Source of the DNA: Lasiosphaeris hirsuta | Taxonomy: Eukaryota > Ascomycota > Sordariomycetes > Sordariales > Lasiosphaeriaceae | DNA: 64,000 nucleotides | Reading direction: 5' to 3' | NCBI GenBank assembly: GCA_030549175.1 | Contig: JAUKUA010000001.1 | Span: forward strand, 3,100,001-3,164,000 | Shown here: positions 1-10,945 of the stretch, piece by piece | How the letters are laid out: every line of letters begins with the position of its first letter | Position numbering within the stretch: the stretch's first letter is position 1 | Translations under genes and position numbers: made by a program | The notes under the pieces: model-generated | Seen by the model: only the letters and a program-made list of their open reading frames with translations | Told to the model about the DNA's origin: nothing | The model's database searches: none

Positions 1-925
1 GGGGCCGGTCGTTCAGGAGCGGAATTCCGAGGCCGCTGACGCTCCAGGCCAGCACGAAACTGGTGTCTCCCATCTGCTAGATTTGGACCTGTGTGCCATC
101 ACTAGGAACGCCGGGAAAGCCACCGGCCCCAAGGCAAATTCGAGCTCTCCACTATTACCACAGGACCTGGTCAACAAGATCTCAAACGCGGCATATGAAA
201 TCGTTGCCCACCCTGATGTTTTCATCACTCCGCGAGTGCTCAAGGAGTATGTTGACCTCCAGGTTGGCCTCGGTAGACCTGAATCACTGCCGCAAATACT
301 GGAAATGTTCGCGTCTAAACCTAAGCCACGGCTAGTTTCTGGATCCATCAAGTACGTGGAGCGAAACCCGCACAGGATGAGAAATGCCGTTGACCCCATG
401 GTTGCTCAAACCGCTTTGGACGCGGCAATCAAAATCAAGAATTTGGATGTTGCCATTGGCGTCGTGGAGAGCACATACGCCGCTAAAGCTACGCTCCGCT
501 TCAAGGTTGTTAGGAAAGCACTATTTCCCCTGGCACTCTTTGGAGGAATACCTGTGGCCGCCTATCTTACGGCTACCAAGCTCGCCCATTTACAGGAATC
601 TATGGATCAAGCCACAGCGACTAAAGTGGCCTTCGCAGGCATACTTGCCTATGTGGCATTCACTGCTACGATTGGAATGGTAGCAACGACCACTTCGAAC
701 GACCAGATGAAACGCGTGACATGGTCACCAGGAACCCCGTTGAAAGAGCGATGGCTTCGTGAGGATGAGCGGGCCGCCTTTGACAAGGTTGCGTGCTCGT
801 TCGGGTTTTCGGAGGAACACCGCTATGGGGAGGAGCAAGGGGAGGAGTTCGAGGTGCTTCGAGAGTTTATGCTGAGAAGGGGAATGGTTCTTGACGCGGT
901 AGAGCTCATGCCGGGCATGAACTAG
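1..925 (+). CDS. Partial (5' missing) two-TM, probably mitochondrial protein
   Basis: The frame starting at base 2 is open from the window edge to a TAG at 923-925, so this is the 3' end of a gene whose start lies outside. About 307 residues are visible. The first part is soluble and helical, with paired-helix stretches loosely like fungal mitochondrial RNA-metabolism proteins. Two hydrophobic segments follow, near bases 520-580 and 630-690 (around KALFPLALFGGIPVAAYL and KVAFAGILAYVAFTATIGMV). The C-terminal tail is charged, with the recognisable stretch RRGMVLDAVELMPGM. I recall similar uncharacterised proteins in other Sordariomycetes but know no assigned function. The mitochondrial location is inference. 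There is no in-frame ATG near base 83, so a start there is unlikely. Confidence 0.75.
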   Translation, partial: GPVVQERNSEAADAPGQHETGVSHLLDLDLCAITRNAGKATGPKANSSSPLLPQDLVNKISNAAYEIVAHPDVFITPRVLKEYVDLQVGLGRPESLPQILEMFASKPKPRLVSGSIKYVERNPHRMRNAVDPMVAQTALDAAIKIKNLDVAIGVVESTYAAKATLRFKVVRKALFPLALFGGIPVAAYLTATKLAHLQESMDQATATKVAFAGILAYVAFTATIGMVATTTSNDQMKRVTWSPGTPLKERWLREDERAAFDKVACSFGFSEEHRYGEEQGEEFEVLREFMLRRGMVLDAVELMPGMN

Positions 926-1694
926 ATTGCTGTCCTTGGGGCGAAGAAGACGGCAACGGGGATGAACTGGGGGCTGGACACGCGTTGTCCAGCGGTCTTG
1001 GCATGCTGCACCGATGGCCACGGAAACTTTTGATCGTCACTTTCGGGCCCGGTGCTCTTGGCCACAGCTTTCTTACCGCTGAGCTAGTGATCGGCGGGGG
1101 CGCATGCAGTCCGTCGAGGCCGCCAAGGGATCGAGCAGATATCAATCTAGGATGCCAACCCGCCGAGCACGGATACCAAGACTGCTCACATCCACTGTGT
1201 GCGAGCCTCTTTCTGCGTCTTTCCATGTTCACCCTCCCCCAGACTTAGCCAGGATGACCGTGGAATTCACACGCAAAAGACCAGTCAGGTTTCACATTTA
1301 TCCCCACCGAGTTGATGGCCCATGCATCCCAACTAGTTTCGGCCGAGCCATGGCTCCAGTGACTTGCGGGATAGTCAGCGCGATTCAGGCTTGGTCGTTG
1401 GCCTTGGTGCACCGGCGACCAGGGCTGCCGGTCGAAGTATACCGTGCGTCACTCTCCCTTCTATGCCACCGTCCTTGTACCCCCATTGGCCGTGGTATTT
1501 ATTATCAACTGCCATCTTCCTCCCCGATCACCTAGTTTGTACAAGGTCTCAACGCCACTCCTAGGGACCGACTTACATACACTCCTGGCAGCCCAATAGC
1601 TCCATGAATACTTTTTAAAGGTACTTTTTTCTTTTTCTCCCTGCACCAACCGTTTCCTCGTCGAACACAACTCCCGCGACCTTCCACCATCACC
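926..1694. other. Intergenic, 3' and 5' flanks
   Basis: About 0.8 kb between two + strand genes. Short open frames occur but none has a convincing start or a family resemblance. The 80 bases before the next gene are pyrimidine-rich, as is common in fungal leaders. Confidence 0.6.
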
Positions 1695-2801
1695 ATGGCT
1701 GGCGGCTTTAGCCCTATCGATCCCGTGCGGTGTGTTCACTATGCCGCCTTCGCAGCACATCTGGACCGGCTGGCCTTTGACTTTATCTATTGGGTCCTCT
1801 TTATCTTAGTCATCGTGATGCTATTCCTAGCATCGTGGAAGTACAGCGGGTTGGTATATTCAGTTTCTGACTTGTGAACTCCCCGGCTGACATCCTCGAA
1901 AGGGATTTCGAGGCAGCACAGAAAGTCGAACCCGGCTCTCGCGAGTATAGGCGGAGGATGAAGCGATGCATGTTGATTTGCTCCATTTACGCTGCGGTTT
2001 CCGTCGTCGCGGTTGTGATGGAGGTCTTCGCCTTGATGGCCTTGCAGTTCTGTGATGGAGAAGACCTCATGTCTCTTTATTGGTCAACATGGGCCATGAT
2101 GCAGGTTGGATCTTTGATTGCCATTTTTGGTATCCTGCTCGCCGTCTACAATGGCCTTCGGGGGAATAAGAATCCGTAAGTGAGACAGGGCCGATACCCG
2201 AGCCCTAGAGGTCTAAATTGCGTTTGGCTAACAATTGTCATAGTCCCTGGGCACTGGCTCTCGGCACCCCCGTCCTCGTTGTTGCTGGGATCGGTCATGC
2301 ATTTCACGGTGCCATGCGCAAACAGGTGAAGAAGGTGCGAACACGGAGTCTCAGTAGACAGAGAAGGGCGTCTATCAGCAGCGGCAGCCTAAGCCGACTG
2401 GAAGGGGTCATGACCTCCGACTTGCCAATAAGCAGGGAGTGAGTCCTTAATAACACCGACGACGGCAGCTGATTTACTGACTGCCTTCCTCTAGAGATAC
2501 CATTCGAGCATATGAGAGCGAGAAAGAAGACGTGGAGAACAAGGCCAAGCTGCTTGGGTTCACGACTGAGGGCTGGCCGATCTTGCAATTCCTTGAAGAT
2601 CCCGGTACGATCTTGCCCGACCGGGGCACTATTCTCGGCAAGGGTGGGAACGGACAAGTCATTGTCGCCTTCCGGAAGTCCACGACTACCATTGTCAACA
2701 ACTCATTCACCGAGAAGACGACGAGTGCGGGCCCGAGCTCAGTCACCCGACCGGCATTGGTTAGGATAGCATCGCCAAGCCCTACACGTTCACCAGTCTA
2801 A
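1695..2801 (+). CDS. Four-TM membrane protein of unknown function
   Basis: Model: exons 1695-1840, 1903-2175, 2244-2438 and 2495-2801, giving 306 aa. Introns 2 and 3 have GTAAGT/GTGAGT donors, CTAAC/CTGAC branch points and TAG acceptors. Intron 1 is less certain: GTACAG...AAG keeps the frame, and a GTATAT donor at 1854 with a GAG acceptor at 1912 would also keep it. Hydrophobic segments lie at about residues 31-48, 71-96, 114-134 and 141-160. A basic stretch (KKVRTRSLSRQRR) and a soluble C-terminal region of about 100 residues follow, the latter with a Gly-rich run (GTILGKGGNGQVIVAF) that is too short to call a kinase loop. I do not recognise the family. The consistent phase across four exons (921 nt in total) supports a real gene. 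Confidence 0.65.
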
Positions 2802-4475
2802 GACACTGCACATTTTATTTTACGATTTGTTCGAGCGCTTGGTTTAACGCTGCCCGGTTGGTATTCGTTGGTACCCGACATTGTTGGCGCTTCGAGTTAC
2901 GCTATACATGAAGACGTCCACCATGGGTGAATATGACGGGAGTGCATGGAGTTCTGCGGGGGGGAATGGCTTACACGATCACACGACGGGATTGCTGCAA
3001 TGGGCGAAGAAATTTCCTTTTCTTTCTGCATGGGACTGTGGGTTTTCCGGCATGACTTGGTCTAGGTAGGGAATGGGAAAAGGGGTAAATGCGACCATTA
3101 GGTTACAGGGCGGTATTGGCATCGAGATGTTTTCTCGTCTATCCCCCCTGCCCTCCCCCTCTCAAGGGGAAAGCTAGCTAGCAAGGGCTTAGCTAGCGCC
3201 GCTGTTTCCCTCGAGCATTCTCGACGAGAGTGGTGCTTCCTGAACAACTACAGACACACTGAGGTGTTTTTCTTACTCTGAAAGCTGCATCGAATGCCAC
3301 CCGTGACTAGTACCACACAACGTCGCTTCTAGGATCGGCGTTTTTCAGCCTCTTAGGTGTGTTGGGTTATGTGGCACCCTATAGAACAATCACCGCGTTC
3401 GCTGAGCACAATGATCAACATTCACGCAAATTGCCCAGGTGGTCTCTGGCGGAACCAAGCCTACACCGTTCCTAGGCAGTGGCCAGACAGGAGCACCCGA
3501 TTCGCCAGTGATAACAAGCGGTTTTCTTGGAAGTTTCTTGGAAGGGGCTTGTTGCATTCCCGAGCACCTAATAATGTCTTGGGTTGTTTTTTTATATCTC
3601 TTGGCCTTTTGTGTTTGCGTGAGACACTCGACGTCAGCCCAACCTCGGAAGCGGTGCGACGCCCATAGGGTGTGACGAAACTTCGCAGTGGAGAGCAGCA
3701 GGATCAAACCGCAACAAAGTAAAAAAAAAAAAAACAATAACTAAGGAGCCACATGCAGACGCCTGGCTAGTCTGGGGACAACATGCACCAGCGAACACCT
3801 GACCTGCGAGATAGCTATCCAGGGAGCCGGGACTGGGCCTGTGCGAGAGCAGCCAAGATCGGATGGGAGGCGTTTTCCCCAGTCCGTTATCTCCAGATAT
3901 GTGACACGTGTAAGATCTCGAGGGGGGGAGACGGGCAAAGTAAGATGAATGAGATGGACGGCAAAAAAAAAAATATGCATGCTGGATTGGCGTGCTGGCC
4001 GCGCCGCTGGAGGGTTTACGGTTGCGGCCGAATCACACACTGGGTTTCGGCCAAGAAAAGTCCAAGACCCCAAGCTCTTCCGTCTCGGAAGGTAGCACTT
4101 CGGGGTGCGAGATCAAGGATGGATGCATGCCGGCACTTCATTCACAGCATAGGCAGAAGGGCACACAGAAAAAATACTAGCGGGAAAAAACACTGTTACT
4201 CTAGTCAGCTGCCCACGTCCCCGTAGGTTCCGGCTGGTTTGTCTTCCGCACCTTGCCGGCCGCTTCTTCCACAACCTCCATCTAAATCCGCGCCGTGTCT
4301 AATAACCAAACAAGCTCCATCCCACGGAGCCGCTTTCAGGTCTTGTGGCTTCGGGTTCGGGACCTTGGTGTCGGCGTGCCGCCCCTTGGCGACATGCTCG
4401 GCGGGGAGGACGGAAGCAGTGCTGCATAAGTCTCCCCTCCCACCAAGCAGACAATAAACAATGCCCTCCTTGCTG
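2802..4475. other. Intergenic, convergent 3' flanks
   Basis: Between the 3' ends of the membrane-protein gene and the CHORD gene. It holds a 14-nt A run near 3721-3734, an A run near 3963-3972 and CTAGCTAGC-type short palindromes near 3172-3198. No gene could be supported. Confidence 0.55.
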
Positions 4476-5734
4476 CTACTGCACCTTACCGGCTTTTCCA
4501 ATTTGCAAAATCTCTCCTGTTAGCCGATCGTCGCTACGCAGCACCGGCCAAGAGCTGCCGTCCGCCTTGACCAGTGTCACTTCGAGCTTAGTGCCCAGGA
4601 TTTTAAAACTTGACTTGGCCGTGTTGATGGGGGCAAACAACGGCACCTCGGCCTTGTAGCGCTTCGGCACTGGCGAGTCCATCGTCGGCAGATCAAGGTC
4701 GATGTGATGCTCGCAAAACTGGACCTTGGCTGCCTCCTTGTCGATCTTCTTGAGGAAGAACGATGCGATCACGGACATGGGTGTCTGGTAGAAATCGTGC
4801 CTGTGGGTCGCGCGGAAAGTCAGTTGGGCCGCAACGGTAATCAAAAGTCGCCAGGGAAAGCTATCAGGGTGCCCGCAGGCACAGCCAGGCTTGGCCGAGC
4901 CTTGGCTGCGGAACACAATGGACGATGGACGGGGCCGAGATGCGCGGTGGAAATCACGGGGCTCACCTCACAGTCTCCAGGACCTCCTCGGTCTTACCGC
5001 CCTTGCCCTGGGCTGCTGCGTCCTTCTTCCCGCTCCCGACAAACAAGTGTTGATTCTTGGTATTGCATCCCTCGATTTTCATGAACTGGTCAAACTCGAG
5101 AACGCGCCTCTTGCAGCAGCTGTATCCCTTGCTACCCTCGTGGAAGATGGGCGCGCCGGGGTGGTGCACGCACACCTCCCCGTCCCGGCTGGCCCCCTTA
5201 CGGTAGCTGACTCCGCAAGTCTTCCGCCTGCATACGCGGCCATCCGGGATCTCAATGCCCTCGTCGTCGTCGTCAGACTCTGGCGGGGGCGGGGGCGGGG
5301 TGGGCACGCCCTGGGGCACAGAGATGGGCCCGCGGGGTGGGGGAGAAGGGAGGCTGGTAGCTTCCTCGAGGATGGATGCGTCGGGCGCCACCTCCTTTTT
5401 CTCGATCTTGGGAGGCAGGTCGGTCGTGCTGTGTTTACCCTCGGTGCAGGGCTCTATGGTCATAAACTCCTCAAAGGTAAGCACGCGTGGTTTGCAGCAC
5501 TTCCATCCTGCCAGAGTTTCTTGTGAGCCCAGGGAACATGCGTGTGGAGGAGCACCTGCGAGGACCGGAGGGTTGCGTCCCCCGCGGAGGGCTGCAGCAA
5601 CCGGCTCGCTGCTTGTCTTTACACATACCTTTCTGGCCCTCATGAAAGACCGGGGGCCCGGGGTGGTAACGGCAGACCTCATCTGTATCTGTATACGTCT
5701 TGCCGCAACCTTGGTGGACACATTTTTGGGCCAT
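4476..5734 (-). CDS. CHORD and CS domain protein, Hsp90 co-chaperone-like
   Basis: Model: exons 5629-5734, 4967-5507 and 4476-4800 on the minus strand, 323 aa. The first CHORD zinc domain runs over about residues 5-62 (C5, C10, C21, H24, H31, C39, C40 visible, with HPGPPVFHEGQKGWKCCK spanning the first splice junction). An acidic and Pro-rich linker follows, then a second CHORD domain (CGVSYRK...HHPGAPIFHEGSKGYSCCKRR). The C-terminal CS (p23-like) domain starts at about residue 217 (RHDFYQTPMSVIASFFLKK) and ends near ILQIGKAGKVQ. This order matches animal CHORDC1/Morgana and fungal ChpA-type proteins; plant RAR1 has CHORDs without CS. The family binds Hsp90 and may link it to signalling clients. 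Introns are 121 nt and 166 nt, both GT-AG. The start at 5734 places the first Cys at position 5, as usual for the family. Confidence 0.93.
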
Positions 5735-6219
5735 TGTTGGTAGCTTCGAGCAAGCAATGCTGCTCTCAAGAAACGGTTTGTATTGATACCTTATCAATCC
5801 ACCAAGTTTTTGTGGGGGCTAAAAAAGACTTGGTTTTGGTGTTGAGGGGCAGAAGTGCAGAGGGGCAAACGGGAATTGAAATGCGGGACCTTGAAGGCAA
5901 AACTTGGCCTGGCTTGTAGAAGCTTCGAAGAAGATCGATCAGAACCTCTTTTGCTGTCAAGTGCCCACCGCCGTTGTCAGGCTCAGACCAGGAATGGGAG
6001 AAGGTGGGGGGTGGGGTAATGGCCCCGGGCGGTTGGCGTCTTCTGTCGTTGGAATGGAAACGCGACTTTGTCGCGTGGCGTAGCTCCCTGGCTAGCGTAA
6101 CTAGTTGGACGTTTTGGGCTGTGAGAATCACGGGACACCTGAATATCAGCCGCAAAAGAAAAAGAAAGAAAACGAGAAAACCACACCTCACTGTCAATCG
6201 CGAACCCAGCGGCTCAAAG
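5735..6219. promoter_or_regulatory. Shared divergent promoter region
   Basis: A 485-bp spacer separates the start of the CHORD-CS gene (-) from the start of the glutaredoxin-like gene (+). Both promoters must lie in or overlap this stretch. I could not assign individual factor sites with confidence. Confidence 0.4.
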
Positions 6220-6612
6220 ATGCATATGACAACCCGACTGCTCCAATCCTGTCGAATAACACTGTTTTCGCGCAATGGCTGTGGGCTGTGCATGCAGGCA
6301 CGAGCTGTCCTGTCCGACGTCTGGGACGAGCGGCCGTTTGCGTTCAAGGAGGTTGATATCATCAAGCCCGAATCCCAAGCATGGCGAGATATCTATGAAT
6401 TCGATGTTCCCGTGGTAAGTTTTCTAAATATGTCTTACCGATTGGTTCCTACCATGACTGCCATCACTCAACTCGATATTTGTCAGATACACATCAGCAA
6501 AGCGAAGCATCCAGAGGAAGACTCCAGCCTCTCCTCCAAGGCTGTTAAATTGATGCATCGCTTCCGCCCTGAAGATGTGAAAGCAAAGATGAATCTCGTC
6601 GAAAACTCCTAG
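6220..6612 (+). CDS. Glutaredoxin-like protein (DUF836/YDR286C type)
   Basis: Model: exons 6220-6414 and 6487-6612 with a 72-nt GTAAGT...CAG intron, 106 aa. The N-terminal strand (ITLFSRNGCGLCMQA) carries a CxxC redox motif at Cys21-Cys24. The cis-Pro thioredoxin-fold element DVPVIHIS is recreated exactly across the splice junction. The C-terminus (MHRFRPEDVKAKM) fits the DUF836 glutaredoxin-like family of about 100 residues, whose yeast member is YDR286C. Members are thought to be thiol oxidoreductases; substrates are poorly known. The first 11 residues could be a short organelle-targeting extension, which is inference. An open frame continues upstream of the ATG to 5974 but has no homology-like content. 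Confidence 0.88.
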   Translation: MHMTTRLLQSCRITLFSRNGCGLCMQARAVLSDVWDERPFAFKEVDIIKPESQAWRDIYEFDVPVVSFLNMSYRLVPTMTAITQLDICQIHISKAKHPEEDSSLSSKAVKLMHRFRPEDVKAKMNLVENS

Positions 6613-6811
6613 CGAGGAACGACTCGTATTTATCGGGATATGAGATATCTTCCAAACATTGTGATGTCGTCTAGGAAATGACTAGAGTGGAAGGACGAGG
6701 GGTATGGCAGGAGTATCACTTGCAGCACAAAGCACCTCCAGCTGCGCATGCCCAATGTGGCCAGGCGCGTAGCCTCGCCTAGTGGCTATGTATTGCTATT
6801 CGCTTCATCCT

Positions 6812-7925
6812 TCAATATGAAGCGACCTTGTCTTGTGGTACCTGTCCCTGAGCAACGGCGAGCGACTCAACCATTGCAGCTCTTAACGCTGTATAGTCTG
6901 TTGCAACGCTAATCATATGAAAGCCCATCTCGGCATACTGCTTGGCTTGCTCCCCGTCGGTGCAGAATATGCCACACTTCTTTCCAGCAGCCAAAGCAGC
7001 TTTCAGGATCCGCCAAATGGCATCGTCTAGTTCTGGATCCCTTTTCCCATCGATGATCGGGTGTCCGATATTGTTGCCAAGGTCAAACGGTCCAATAAAA
7101 ACAACGTCGACAAGGGCTGCAATCTGCTCAACCGCATCCAAGGCCTCACGGGTTTCGATCTGCACCATGATCAATAGACTATCGTTTGCCTGCTGCAGAT
7201 ATTCTGTGAAGGTCGGTGCGGGATGGAAATTCTGCAAGGCAATAGGCGACCCGAAACCCCGCCGTCCGCGTGGAGGAAACTTTGAGGCAGTGACCAGGTC
7301 CTCAACCTCCTTGGCGGTCCGAATTAGTGGCACCAATATCTGCCATATATCAGCCATCTATGCCAACCAGAAGCCCAATCGAACATGGTCGGCCTTACTC
7401 CGTGGGCACCGCTGTCCAGTGCTCCTTCGGGGGCATTAGTACGTGCCGGCGAGGTCATTTTGATGGTATTGTGCCAGGGTCGTCTAGGGCACTCACGTTT
7501 CACCATCCACGGCTGACGGTCTGGTATCCGAACAACTGGCGAAACCCCCAAGGCTGCAATTGCAGGAACAGCCTCGTGCATGGTAGAATCTGAGTGGTGT
7601 TACCCGCACGAACGAGGCACGGCGCAGAATATACAGCGGCTGGGAGTTTCGTACCGTCAATATTACCATGCTCGCAGTCTACCATGACCCAGTCCGCACC
7701 TGAGCTCGCGAGGACCCTCGAGACATTGGAGCCCGGCAACATTTGCCAGAAGCCCATTGCTGGGCGCCTGTCCTCGATGAAGACTTGCTTGAGCCGGTTG
7801 GACTTGAGCAAGTCAGCCGTGAGGGCGCGAATCTGGCTGGAACGGAGGCAGAATAGGTGATGGCCACTGGTCCGGCGGGGTCTCTGTAGTCCCAGTCTCC
7901 AGAGTCTCTCAGTGGCGCGGGCCAT
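6812..7925 (-). CDS. HpcH/HpaI-family class II aldolase
   Basis: Model: exons 7655-7925, 7497-7589, 7399-7424 and 6812-7339, 305 aa. Three introns of 65, 72 and 59 nt have GT-AG ends, and the 26-nt third exon restores KRALDSGAHG. The core reads GFWQMLPGSNVSRVLASSGADWVMVDCEHGNID, then AVPAIAALGVSPVVRIPD, then VQIETREALDAVEQIA and VFIGPFDLGNNIGHP. These are the hallmarks of metal-dependent 2-keto-3-deoxy-acid aldolases related to 4-hydroxy-2-oxoheptanedioate aldolase. The Glu of VQIET is the expected metal ligand. The family cleaves 2-keto-4-hydroxy acids to pyruvate plus an aldehyde; the exact substrate cannot be read from sequence. The N-terminal 50 residues are unusual and Arg-rich, so the true start may be further in or preceded by another exon. 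Confidence 0.88.
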
Positions 7926-10189
7926 ACTGTCTACAATTGAGCTACCCGGAAAAGGGGGGCTAGGTCACCGACAGCTTGTGGTATCAAAGACCTATTTGCT
8001 AGTGTAGACCAAAGACAAGGTCGGCGAGGGTTAAGCAAACTGAATTGCCAGAGATGGCGGTGTCGGCGGGCAAGTCGGCGGGCGGGAAACAGCAAACCCC
8101 CACCGATTGGCGCGTGCGGGGTTCGTTCTCAGCCCGCCTGGACAGCTCCTGCTGAATTTGCGGGGTCTGTTTTGCCTCGGTTCTATAACGATTCACACAG
8201 GCATACTTATCGGTGAGGGATCAGTAGCTGTCTAGGCTTTCGGGGCAAACCAAAATCTCCCATTCCAGGATGATGGAGATTGCGCATCCGTTTCCAGCAG
8301 GGATTCCTAAATTCACGGCATCGCGACATGGTATTCTTCCGGCGCTGTCGTTATACTCCAGGCTCGGTGCCATTGGTGGGCTAATCGCCGGCACAACTCA
8401 TCATATTCACTGAGCAGTCTCCGTCTGAACGAATCTCCCAAGAACTTGGCAGCAAGGCGAGCAGGCATTGCCCTTCCAACGCCATCCATCTCGCCAAGAA
8501 ACCACATAACCAAAACACAGCCTTAATCACGCATTCTCGACCAACACGCCTCCCCCATGCTGCTCAGGCTTTGCCGTCTTGCGACAGAAATTACAGTTTC
8601 CGGCGCCCGCCCCGCCGTCTCCATAGTCAACTTGGCCGCCGATATTCGTAAGGCGAGACCATCGGCCTTACGGCGGCTGGATTTAAAGGATACCAAGCCT
8701 CTGGTACTTGGTTGGCCCCTCGCTCCGCCCCAAGGTAATCTCTCGAATCGAATCGAAAACAAGAGTTGGATCTCGGCAGCTTCCGCGGGTGGCGTCCTTG
8801 ACACGGGACGTAAGATTAACTAGCAAATGGGTGCCTCGTGCTGCCCTGCTGAGGACCTGCCACCCGTTTCTAGATTATATACCCTGTGCTATAGGACATG
8901 GTCACTTGAGTTTGGGGGGGGCTTGCCGAGCCTCACGTCTTCAAATTTAGCCAGCAACTTAATCTGGACTCCATCAGTGTCGCCGACACTCGTAAGTGGG
9001 TGAGATGTGTCTCTCTTGGAGATAATAAATGACAGCATTGGTATGCAAGGCATCCCCTGCGCATGTCATTTTGTACCGCCGCAACTCCCTTGGTATTTGA
9101 GCTATCACACTCGGAACAGATATGTTTACGGGCCTGGTACCGGGACTTACAACAACACGTGCGTCAAACTGTTGATTTTACTGGATGGATCAGACTACGG
9201 TCGGTCCCACCGGATTTCCAACCCTTGCTGCTGTCATTCTAGATATAATGCCCAGTTCAGCTTGCCGACAGTAGGTCGGCAAAATAGAGAACGTGAATCT
9301 ACGATGGAGATGATGCACTGATCTATCCGATGCAACAAAGTTTGGCATTTCCACGTCAGCCCCCACAATCCCTTGAACGCTACAAAAATGCATATTCCGC
9401 TATATTGTAAGCCTGACGGCAGTATGGGGTGGAAGAAGAGCCCAGGCATGGCCCCTGGGAGACTTGGGCTCGCGATGGAGATTTGGGAGGCGAGATTTCA
9501 TTTTCTCACTGGGAAATGACGATATAGCGTCCAGCTTTGTCATCAGGCGACGATGGTGTGAAACACACTTGCATCACACGTTTATTTCAGACTGTATTCC
9601 GCGTCTCTTTCATTACGTTGTTTCCTCTCTGTGACCGAAGAGTTAAGACATGTTGGGTTTATTTCATCTATAACGTATATGTGCAAGGTTTCATACTCTG
9701 GATCCCTAAGGGACAAAATCTTCACTGCGACTCTCGACGTCATATAGAAAAATAAGCCCCAGAGCACAAACATATCACAATGGCTTACGGTTCATTAAAT
9801 GTGAGTTTTACCGCGTTATTGTTTACACAGGTCAGTTCAGGGGTTAGGAGAGCCCCGACAGCTGCATAACCCCGTTCCCTTAGAGTTACCCCGCCGATAG
9901 GCATCATCGCGTCTGGGGGGACAAGCTCAAGACTCCAGCAATTTTCTAGCTGGGAGGGACCACTGCCGCCGTCTCGCGCCCGACCGGAAGAAAAGAAAAA
10001 AAGACTAGACAAACAACCGAACTGACACGATAATCGAATGCAAAGCCAAGATCACCGGCACTTCTTCCCGTGCTCTCGGTGCGTCAGCCACAGCTCGGCT
10101 TGCTGCTTGCCGCACTAAGGTAATCCGCCACGATATTACTTGGGTCTTCACCATTGTCTACTCGCGGCTGCCGAACCGTTGTCGCCGCC
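7926..10189. other. Gene-poor spacer, no supported gene
   Basis: About 2.3 kb. A minus-strand frame at 8313-8507 (MWFLGEMDGVGRAMPARLA...) and a plus-strand ATG frame at 8557-8823 (MLLRLCRLATEITVSG...) look superficially protein-like, but neither is long or recognisable. The latter contains a possible 45-nt in-frame intron (GTAATC...CAG). I could not decide whether either is a gene fragment. Confidence 0.4.
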
Positions 10190-10613
10190 ATGTCATTGGT
10201 ACACAATTACCTAGGGAGTGAGTATTTTCCCATCCAGTTTCACTCCTCTCACGGTTTGCCCTAACAGTCCGCCCTGCAGAGAAGGTGTGCATCATCACGA
10301 CTGATGGCCGGAATCTGGTGGGAACGCTCGCATCCCACGACAACACAACAAACCTGGTAAGAAAATAAACCCCATCACTTGTCACGAGTAGGGTGCATGT
10401 AGCTGATATGCTGGCTGGCAGGTCCTCAAGGGCACCTTCGAGCGGGTGATACGAAGCGCCGACGAAGAGGAGCCGTCGGCAGAGGTTCCGCTCGGCTTAT
10501 ACATCATTCGCGGCGAGAATGTCTGTGTTGTTGGGCTTGTCGATGAGGAGTTAGACGCAAGCATCAACTGGACACAGGTGAAAGGCGCCCCAATTGGAAC
10601 CACAAAACACTAG
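10190..10613 (+). CDS. LSM8: U6 snRNA-associated Sm-like protein Lsm8
   Basis: Model: exons 10190-10217, 10280-10356 and 10422-10613, 98 aa. Introns are 62 nt (GTGAGT...CTAAC...CAG) and 65 nt (GTAAGA...CAG). The Sm1 motif is VCIITTDGRNLVGTLASHDNTTNLVL and the Sm2 motif is YIIRGENVCVVGLVDEEL, followed by INWTQVKG, the typical Lsm8 ending. The length matches the family (about 95-110 aa). Lsm8 replaces Lsm1 in the nuclear Lsm2-8 ring, which binds the 3' oligo-U of U6 snRNA in spliceosome assembly. Splitting of the short N-terminus into a 9-codon first exon is common for fungal Lsm genes. The next gene is convergent, 332 bp away. Confidence 0.95.
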
Positions 10614-10945
10614 CGAGATGGCGGGTCCACGGCCCAGCCAGTCTGACGGCTGCGGTCCGAGGCGAGTCACCGCTTGGACTTGCGCCGTCGACCCAACTTG
10701 AGCATGTCTCCTTGGTTCCGAAGCCAAGATGAGAAGATGGGCGGCCGTGACATAGAATGCAGTCTCACGGGGATTTGATTTCAAAGACGCATGGATATGG
10801 GTGTCTTCTCGGGTATGACACTGCCTAACTGGCCCTATTGTCTAAAATCTTTGCTGACATGCGAAAGAGTTTGGGCTGCTTTGCTTTGCGCTTCAGGGGT
10901 TTGAGATACCCAGGATGAAGGCCACATCTGCCCAACAGAAGAAAT
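10614..10945. other. Convergent 3' flanks
   Basis: A 332-bp spacer between the stop codons of the Lsm8 gene (+) and the nucleoside hydrolase gene (-). No gene is seen; both transcripts probably end here. Confidence 0.6.

Noticed and set aside
83..925. Complete 280-aa gene starting at base 83
   Set aside because: The proposed first codon is TTG and the frame is open to the window edge, so the gene is better read as truncated at its 5' end.
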